Assembly: GCF_025989125.1 (NCBI RefSeq)
Contig: NZ_JAPDNR010000001.1
Span: 8,234,087 to 8,298,086 of the forward strand
Direction: 5' to 3'
DNA from: Chitinophaga nivalis
GTDB taxonomy: Bacteria; Bacteroidota; Bacteroidia; Chitinophagales; Chitinophagaceae
Length of the DNA stretch: 64,000 bases
Positions 58,316 through 64,000 of this stretch are shown in pieces. Under the pieces are notes generated by a model. It was given only the letters and a program-made list of their open reading frames with translations. It was not told the origin of the DNA and did not search any database. A program made the position numbers and the translations under genes. The stretch's first letter is position 1; every line of letters starts with the position of its first letter.

Positions 58316-59206
58316 TCAGGACTGCCGGTATTTCAGGGGATTGATGCCAGCATGCTTTTTAAAAAAGGCGGAGAAATAATCAGGATTTTCGACATGCAGG
58401 GCATCCGCAATTTCCGAAATGGTAAGACTGGTTTGACGCAACAATGATTTCGCATGATGGATGCGGGCATTATGAATGACCTGCAAAGCCGTTCTACCGC
58501 TGATATTCTTAATCGTAGCGGAAAGATGTCTGATCGTCAGGTGCATCTGGTCTGCATACCATTTAACGCCGGATTGTTGCAGGGAGTGTTGTTGCACCAG
58601 ATTCATGAACACATTATATATTTCCTGCGGCCTGTTGGTGGCCGCTCCGGTAGCCGGATCTGTGCCGGCGTATTTCTGCGCCAGCAGGAGTAAAATCTGT
58701 AAATAATGCTGGATGATTGCCCTGCTGAATAAGTTATGCTCTTCTTCATATTCCTCCTGCATCTTTTTGAAGAGTGCCATAAATGCATCCGCTGCATCAT
58801 TTGTTAGCACCATTTCAGGATGGTTGAAGTAATTGGATAAAAAAACTTCCTGCTGTTTGTAAGATCCCGTTGCCGCGATATGCAGGAATTCCGGTGTAAA
58901 CAGGATCGTGAAACCATTGAAGGAAGACGTTTCATCCGCATCGCAGGCCTGCAATCTGTAGGGATTGACAAAAAAAAGTTTATTACCTTCTCCTGAAAAA
59001 TGATAATGATCCAGCTTCACCGGATGCCCTTCCTGCTGAAAAGTGATTTCAAAAAAATGTTTCCGGTATGGAATATCGCTTAGGCAGTTATATACTTTCA
59101 CATCTTCCCATTGAAAAATAACGAAGTCTTTAAACCGCATTTTTATATCAATGGCAGATGCCGTGAGAAAACCGGAAATATCTTTGTAATTGTTAATGGC
59201 GGACAT
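58316..59206 (-). CDS. AraC-family transcriptional regulator
   Basis: 296 residues: N-terminal cupin-like effector domain with HYHFSGEGNKLFFVNPYRLQ, and C-terminal double HTH (LTIRHLSATIKNISGRTALQ, TISEIADALHVENPDYFSAF, KHAGINPLKYRQS). It lies 90 bases upstream of the oxidoreductase gene and probably controls it. Confidence 0.9.
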   Translation of the reverse strand: MSAINNYKDISGFLTASAIDIKMRFKDFVIFQWEDVKVYNCLSDIPYRKHFFEITFQQEGHPVKLDHYHFSGEGNKLFFVNPYRLQACDADETSSFNGFTILFTPEFLHIAATGSYKQQEVFLSNYFNHPEMVLTNDAADAFMALFKKMQEEYEEEHNLFSRAIIQHYLQILLLLAQKYAGTDPATGAATNRPQEIYNVFMNLVQQHSLQQSGVKWYADQMHLTIRHLSATIKNISGRTALQVIHNARIHHAKSLLRQTSLTISEIADALHVENPDYFSAFFKKHAGINPLKYRQS

Positions 59207-59544
59207 ATGGCAGATGTTAACAACTGTTGGTGGATCAATGAGATGGCAGGATTATATCAATTCGTATAATATTATTTATTTCAACCTCCTAACACAAATC
59301 CCATCATCTACTCATAACGAAAATAACAAAAAATAAATTGCCGGGGCGGAGATGAATACAGCTAGGTCTGGTTAACCCTATTAGCTCATCCTGTTGAGCA
59401 AATGGAATCCGGGGCAGAGATGAACGTACAGAAAAATATTTCGTGAAAAATTGATTGTCTTTACGAAGAAACTGCTCATCCCCCGCCCAAAACGAGCAAG
59501 GTAGATGAGCAGTTATCTATTTCATTTCCTTATATAGGTAGTAT
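59207..59544. other. Gap with direct and inverted repeats
   Basis: Direct repeats 59341-59361 and 59409-59431 (CCGGGGC, then GAGATGAA, then ACAG) and inverted arms AACTGCTCATC (59470-59480) and GATGAGCAGTT (59504-59514). The latter may end the lipoprotein operon, though no T-tract follows on the minus strand. Confidence 0.55.
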
Positions 59545-60348
59545 TTACCACACCCTGTCGGGATGAAAAAACATACGGGATTTTTCTAATGGCCTCTCAC
59601 TGTATTTAATGAAGTAAGGTAGCACTAAACCCTTTTCACCGGCAATAGGGAAAGACATCCCGAATAAAGATAGTTTACTCAGTGCTTCGCTATCCTGAAA
59701 AGCCCACTGATCAGTAGTTCCTGCCTTGGTAAAATAAATGAAGGCATTCCTTAATACACTTTTATTATCAAAATTTACTGGTGCCACATAATCGATATAC
59801 ACCCATTTTCCCGGCTGCACATTTTTTACCAGGTATTCCCGGTATTCCTTCCCGCTACTTCCATCCTTTCTATACAGGAACATATCCACTGGCGTGTTCT
59901 TATCTATCCCATATAAATAAAAACCCAGCTTATTAGTAGCAGCATCCGGCGCAGGTTCATTCAGCGCCAGTTCCTTACCATCTATATAAATAAAGTTAAA
60001 ATAGGCTTTAGTACCTGTGGCAGGTAAAGGCTGGCTTAAAACAACTTTCCCGGTAGTCCGATCTGTAAGGGTCATCTGGCCATGCAACTGTGCAGTGCGA
60101 TAGATATATGTTGCCTCAAATCCTGTTATAGATGCCGATCGGATAATAAATTTACCATTAGATACATACTGACTATATTTCGTTGTATCTATCGCTACTT
60201 CCCACTCATGCTCACTACCATTATATCCGTTAACCACCACATGTATGGCCTTTTCCACTTCCTGTTCCTCCTTATTACAGGCTGTCAGTAAGGCAAGCAA
60301 CAGCGCCATGATGCCCGTCTTTTTCATATAGTATTTTACAGCTTTCAT
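59545..60348 (-). CDS. Lipoprotein of TonB module 2, second of pair
   Basis: 267 residues, lipobox LLALLTACNKEE, then VNGYNGSEHEWEVAIDTTKY. Paralogue of 47635-48384 (shared: DAATNKLGFYLYGI against DPATNKLSFYVYYP; TKAGTTDQWAFQDSEALSKL against TKTGTTDSWYFEDSEAKSKI). Last gene of module 2. Substrate unknown. Confidence 0.75.
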   Translation of the reverse strand: MKAVKYYMKKTGIMALLLALLTACNKEEQEVEKAIHVVVNGYNGSEHEWEVAIDTTKYSQYVSNGKFIIRSASITGFEATYIYRTAQLHGQMTLTDRTTGKVVLSQPLPATGTKAYFNFIYIDGKELALNEPAPDAATNKLGFYLYGIDKNTPVDMFLYRKDGSSGKEYREYLVKNVQPGKWVYIDYVAPVNFDNKSVLRNAFIYFTKAGTTDQWAFQDSEALSKLSLFGMSFPIAGEKGLVLPYFIKYSERPLEKSRMFFHPDRVW

Positions 60349-60360
60349 TGTCCGCTATTT

Positions 60361-61152
60361 TTATAATTCAAAATCTTTAATAAATCTGATGCTGTTTCCC
60401 AGTGAGCTTTCCTTAAATATATACATCGTGGAAGACATCACGGGTGTCAGTGGCGTAGGAGCACTTGACGAGGTGGCATGCCAGGTGTAGCCCGTTCCTT
60501 CTGTATAAAACTCATTAGTGCCGGCTTTGTATATGTAAGCCTTAAATAGCACCGCAGTGGGCTGTCCGTTATACTGCTGGCCGGTAACCTGGAAAGTGGA
60601 TATAGTTACCGACTTACTGAATTCATAGGGTTTTACATTTTTAATCCGGGTGATCTCTTCAAATACCTTTGGTATGAAATAATACTTGCCCAATACGATA
60701 TCTACCGGTTGGGTATAATTGGTAAGGGTAGGCATAAACAGGTAGCTGACTGTAATCTTACCACTTTCCGGCTCCGGTTTTTCCGGCAAATCACCTGCTT
60801 TTCCATGCATATAAAATAAGTTGATGGTAGTCGGACCTGCTTCTTTTTTTATTTCTCTTTCCATCACCTGTTTTCCTGTATTGCGCTCTGTGATCCGGAG
60901 CATCGAAGTTTGCTGATTAACCGGAAACGTATAAGGTTCCAGATAATAAAAAATGCCAGTCGGCAATGCTTCCCTACCTTTCGTTGTATCTATTTTTATT
61001 TCCAGCTCTTCGCCGCTCCCATTATAGCCTTTCACAATAACAGGTACCATGTCCATCTTATAAATAAAATCGTCTTTCCCTTTGTTACAGGCAGCCAATA
61101 CACACAGGAAGACACTTGTTAGCAGGGTATAAAATATATTTTTGATCATCAT
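60361..61152 (-). CDS. Lipoprotein of TonB module 2, first of pair
   Basis: 263 residues, lipobox LCVLAACNKGK, then VIVKGYNGSGEELEIKIDTT and the block KVFEEITRIKNVKPYEFSKS shared with 48398-49186. Thirty-two bases after the TonB receptor and 12 before the next lipoprotein. Confidence 0.75.
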   Translation of the reverse strand: MMIKNIFYTLLTSVFLCVLAACNKGKDDFIYKMDMVPVIVKGYNGSGEELEIKIDTTKGREALPTGIFYYLEPYTFPVNQQTSMLRITERNTGKQVMEREIKKEAGPTTINLFYMHGKAGDLPEKPEPESGKITVSYLFMPTLTNYTQPVDIVLGKYYFIPKVFEEITRIKNVKPYEFSKSVTISTFQVTGQQYNGQPTAVLFKAYIYKAGTNEFYTEGTGYTWHATSSSAPTPLTPVMSSTMYIFKESSLGNSIRFIKDFEL

Positions 61153-61184
61153 CGTTTTTGATTTTATGATAGTCAGATAAAAAA

Positions 61185-64000
61185 TCAGAATGAATAGGAA
61201 ACAGATAGGCTGAACGATGCACCAACCTTACGGATAAGGGTATCTTTATCACCAACCCTAACCCGGGTTTTTCCATCTGCAGCAGTTTCATAATGGCCTT
61301 CTTCATATTTCTCTGAAAAGCCTTCTTTCCATTCATAAATATCGCTCCACTCAGTGGCGGTAACTTCACTTCCAGGCGAATCTTTCCATTTATCCAATAA
61401 TTTATAGGTATCGATACTATTGGTATAGAAGCGGTAAGGGCTGTTCAACAGGTTACTGACATTCAGTTTTACTTTCAGTTTTTTATCCTGTAAAAAGTTA
61501 TAGCTTAATTGAGCATCCAACTGACCGCGCGGGCGTTCATACTCTACGATATCCGGACTCATTCCTATGGAAAAGGTTTTATAGCCCATGTGGTTAAATG
61601 CTACGTTGGCGCCTAAACGCTCTCCATCATACTGCAGCCCAATATTGTACAGCACTGGTACCTGACCATATAATGGTCTTTTTTCTTTCTGGAATGATTT
61701 CGTACGGTATTCATAGTTTCTGCCGATATTATCTTCTGCCATACTCTTTCCCCTAAATTCACTGGCCTGTACCTGAGAACTTTGGAACGTAAGGTTACCA
61801 CTCAGGTAGATATTATCCAGAAATTTCCAACCGGGCTTCACAAATCCCAGGCTCTTGCGCAGATCAAATTCCCAGCCGTTAACCTTTGCCCATTCGGAGT
61901 TCTGGGTGAGCATATATATCCGCATGCCGGCATCTGGTTGGGTGCGGTACAATTCCACCGGTTTATCAAAGTACTTATAGAAATAACCAAAGGAGATGAC
62001 TTCACCTGGTTTAGGATACCATTCCACGCGCACATCATAATGATCTATCAGCGTGGATAATACCCCTTCATTACGACGGAAGGCACCTATCGCCGGGTCG
62101 AAACGTATCATGCGGGAATTTTCGATCAGTGCAGGCCTTACTACTGACTGTGAATAAGCTGCTCTTATGTTGAAATCCCTGAGGGGCGTTGCTGTCAGGC
62201 TGGCTGAAGGCAGGTAACGCCATGCTTTTTCTTCTGTTTCAGGATTGGTAAAAGGCGTTACTATCTTCCCGGTTTCTGGATCTACATACCGGCGTTTTTC
62301 GCCCTGTTCAATGAGGGTGGAGATAGCCAGATCATTTGTACCATTTTTCAGTCTTTCGTATTTATAATATTCTGCCCGTACACCCCATACCAGCCGGAGC
62401 CAGTTGGTAAAACGGTTATCCAGCATAGCATATACAGCCTGATTGGTATTCTTTCCCTGATATTCGCTGCGGGAAAAAGAGGCAGGATAGTACATCAGGC
62501 TTTTCAACGGATCTTTGAAATCCAGATACTGGCCCCATTCCTGTACCGGCACATAGGGATATACGGCGCCAGCAGTCTTTGCAGCACCAATAGGTAATAC
62601 CATCCAGTCGTAGGTACCTTCCCGCTGCATGTATTGGTATCCGGATTTAACTACCTGCTTCTGTCCGAGTACGTTGAAGTGATAGCTCAAGGCACCTTCT
62701 GCTATTTTATTGGTTTCCTCATAGAAATACCGGGCCCTGTTAAACGTTCCTCCACCGGGATTGGTAATGGCGCTGGGAACTACATTATATACAATACCAT
62801 TGGGAGTACCTACAGGCCCCAGCCATGCCTCCACAGCATCTTTTTCCAGATTGGTGAGTCTATTCTGAGAAAGATTCCAGTCCAGGCGGAAAGCACCAAA
62901 GGTGTGTTCACCGTTGATGCGGTGTTGCAACAGGTCAATGAACTTAGGGCGATCATATTCGCGGATAGCGGCATACTCACCATAACCGATTTCATTACCC
63001 CAACCTACTATACGGGAGAACTGGTTATTGAGTACCCGGGAATAGAAATTACGTACCGTAATCTTGTGATGCTTTGTACTCCATCCCAAATTCAGCAATG
63101 CCCCCCAGGTGGTATTAAAATTATACTGGTTGGCAAAAGTAGGTTCCACTTCTTCTCCTGTTGCTACATTATAGGTACGATTAGTAAGCTTTTCCCAGTT
63201 ACCCCGTTCGAAATGCGGAATATCATCAATAGACTGTTCATTACGGTAGCTGAGGGAACCAACAAAACCCAGGCGGCTGTTGCGGAGCTGATAGCTACGT
63301 CCCAGGCTGAATTGGTAACTCTGACCAGGGAGTGCTTTATAGGCTCTTGTGCCCATGCGCTCCAGGCCTCCGATTTTTTTATTCTGCTCCGCTATCATCG
63401 CCGGTGTTATCGGGGTAATACCCGGAGATGGTATGGCATTAGGCTTTGTGGGAATATAGTTTTGACCATCAAATGTCAGCAGCTCATCCGGGAAATGCTC
63501 TCTCGAACCATCATCAAAGCCCAGGTAATCATGTTTACCCCGGCCATAACCCAGAAATTCCCGGCCTGTACTACCACTAATATATTTTCCGCCAAAACTT
63601 AAGGTGGTGAAGTTGTTGTTGGGAATAGCCAAGGTATTGATCTGTATCAGTCCACCACCAAAACCAAATGACATATCCGGTGTGGAGGTTTTGGATACAA
63701 TCACATTATCAATCAGGTTACTGGGTACGATATCAAATTCAAAATCACGTACCTGTACATCCGTACTGGGTAAAATGGCGCCATCCATCATCGCCAGGTT
63801 ATACCGCTCAGCGATTCCCCGTACTACCACCCGGCGGTTATCATTGGTACTGATACCTGAAATCCGTTTGAGTGTTTCACCGATATTTTTATCAGGTAAT
63901 GCCGCTATCTGTTCACTGCTGATACCATTGGAAATACCCGCTTCATTCTTCTGGCGGGCATAATGTCCTTCTATAGATGCTTTGCTGTAGGAACTGGAAA
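61185..64000 (-). CDS. TonB-dependent receptor of module 2, N-terminus outside the window
   Basis: The frame is open from the window end: SSSYSKASIEGHYARQKNEA and SGISSEQ-type sequence lead into AALPDKNIGETLKRISGIST, matching the plug of the module 1 receptor. The barrel ends SFSLSVSYSF. 938 or so residues are visible; the signal peptide, STN and carboxypeptidase-like domains would lie beyond 64000. Its own sigma and FecR genes are probably just outside. Confidence 0.92.
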   Translation of the reverse strand, partial: SSSYSKASIEGHYARQKNEAGISNGISSEQIAALPDKNIGETLKRISGISTNDNRRVVVRGIAERYNLAMMDGAILPSTDVQVRDFEFDIVPSNLIDNVIVSKTSTPDMSFGFGGGLIQINTLAIPNNNFTTLSFGGKYISGSTGREFLGYGRGKHDYLGFDDGSREHFPDELLTFDGQNYIPTKPNAIPSPGITPITPAMIAEQNKKIGGLERMGTRAYKALPGQSYQFSLGRSYQLRNSRLGFVGSLSYRNEQSIDDIPHFERGNWEKLTNRTYNVATGEEVEPTFANQYNFNTTWGALLNLGWSTKHHKITVRNFYSRVLNNQFSRIVGWGNEIGYGEYAAIREYDRPKFIDLLQHRINGEHTFGAFRLDWNLSQNRLTNLEKDAVEAWLGPVGTPNGIVYNVVPSAITNPGGGTFNRARYFYEETNKIAEGALSYHFNVLGQKQVVKSGYQYMQREGTYDWMVLPIGAAKTAGAVYPYVPVQEWGQYLDFKDPLKSLMYYPASFSRSEYQGKNTNQAVYAMLDNRFTNWLRLVWGVRAEYYKYERLKNGTNDLAISTLIEQGEKRRYVDPETGKIVTPFTNPETEEKAWRYLPSASLTATPLRDFNIRAAYSQSVVRPALIENSRMIRFDPAIGAFRRNEGVLSTLIDHYDVRVEWYPKPGEVISFGYFYKYFDKPVELYRTQPDAGMRIYMLTQNSEWAKVNGWEFDLRKSLGFVKPGWKFLDNIYLSGNLTFQSSQVQASEFRGKSMAEDNIGRNYEYRTKSFQKEKRPLYGQVPVLYNIGLQYDGERLGANVAFNHMGYKTFSIGMSPDIVEYERPRGQLDAQLSYNFLQDKKLKVKLNVSNLLNSPYRFYTNSIDTYKLLDKWKDSPGSEVTATEWSDIYEWKEGFSEKYEEGHYETAADGKTRVRVGDKDTLIRKVGASFSLSVSYSF

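Overview
The window is chromosomal DNA from a member of the Bacteroidota, most likely Chitinophaga or a close relative in the Chitinophagaceae. This rests on the promoter type (TTG, about 19-21 bases, TAnnTTTG), the FecI/FecR-controlled TonB receptors with paired lipoproteins, the zinc-free S14, and protein sequences of Bacteroidota type throughout. No replication origin, complete IS element, integrase or CRISPR array is present.

Layout. (1) 1-10.4 kb, minus strand: the S10-spc ribosomal operon in canonical order from rpsJ to a truncated rplO, with gaps that are unusually long and rich in perfect inverted repeats. (2) 10.6-11.95 kb: a tandem array of four related, individually terminated modules. 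Each has a conserved two-hairpin RNA element followed by a 21-22 residue Leu-rich peptide; three peptides are intact and one is decayed. I recognise no family for them. (3) 12-16.4 kb: an outer-membrane barrel protein and a three-gene glycan set (GT87-like, GT2, polysaccharide deacetylase). Regions 2 and 3 sit between fusA and rpsJ, where the str and S10 operons are normally contiguous. (4) 17-20.5 kb: fusA, then rpsG and rpsL, as separate transcription units. (5) 20.8-28.6 kb: housekeeping genes (ilvE, an unknown protein, rdgB, a thioesterase, a nitroreductase, glpD, an MscS-type channel).

(6) 28.7-31.2 kb: a tRNA with CAU anticodon whose 3' end is repeated 1.05 kb downstream, bracketing a cyclase-like gene; a possible PD-(D/E)xK nuclease gene lies beyond. 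The region is AT-rich and looks like an integrated island. (7) 31.3-33.3 kb: an astacin-like lipoprotein protease and sequence with little support. (8) 33.3-43.8 kb, plus strand: a self-contained urease and nickel cluster (ureABCEFGD, hypAB, a porin, a TonB receptor, an HX4DH nickel permease). UreC carries a 59-residue N-terminal extension that reads as a twin-arginine signal peptide, so the holoenzyme may be assembled in the cytoplasm and exported folded to the periplasm.

(9) 44-47.1 kb: a transglutaminase-like protein and two double-glycine-leader, six-cysteine peptides with knottin-like spacing, one next to a small HTH regulator and a dyad operator. (10) 47.6-54.4 kb, minus strand: sigma factor, FecR, TonB receptor and two lipoproteins in one operon. 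(11) 54.7-59.2 kb: a truncated SDR gene, a Fic protein with repeated operator-like sites, two small proteins, an imine-reductase-like enzyme and an AraC regulator. (12) 59.5-64 kb: a second, paralogous TonB receptor and lipoprotein-pair module, cut by the window end.

The best candidates for something undescribed are the small-peptide/RNA array (10.6-11.95 kb), the Tat-type urease, and the paired knottin-like leader peptides.
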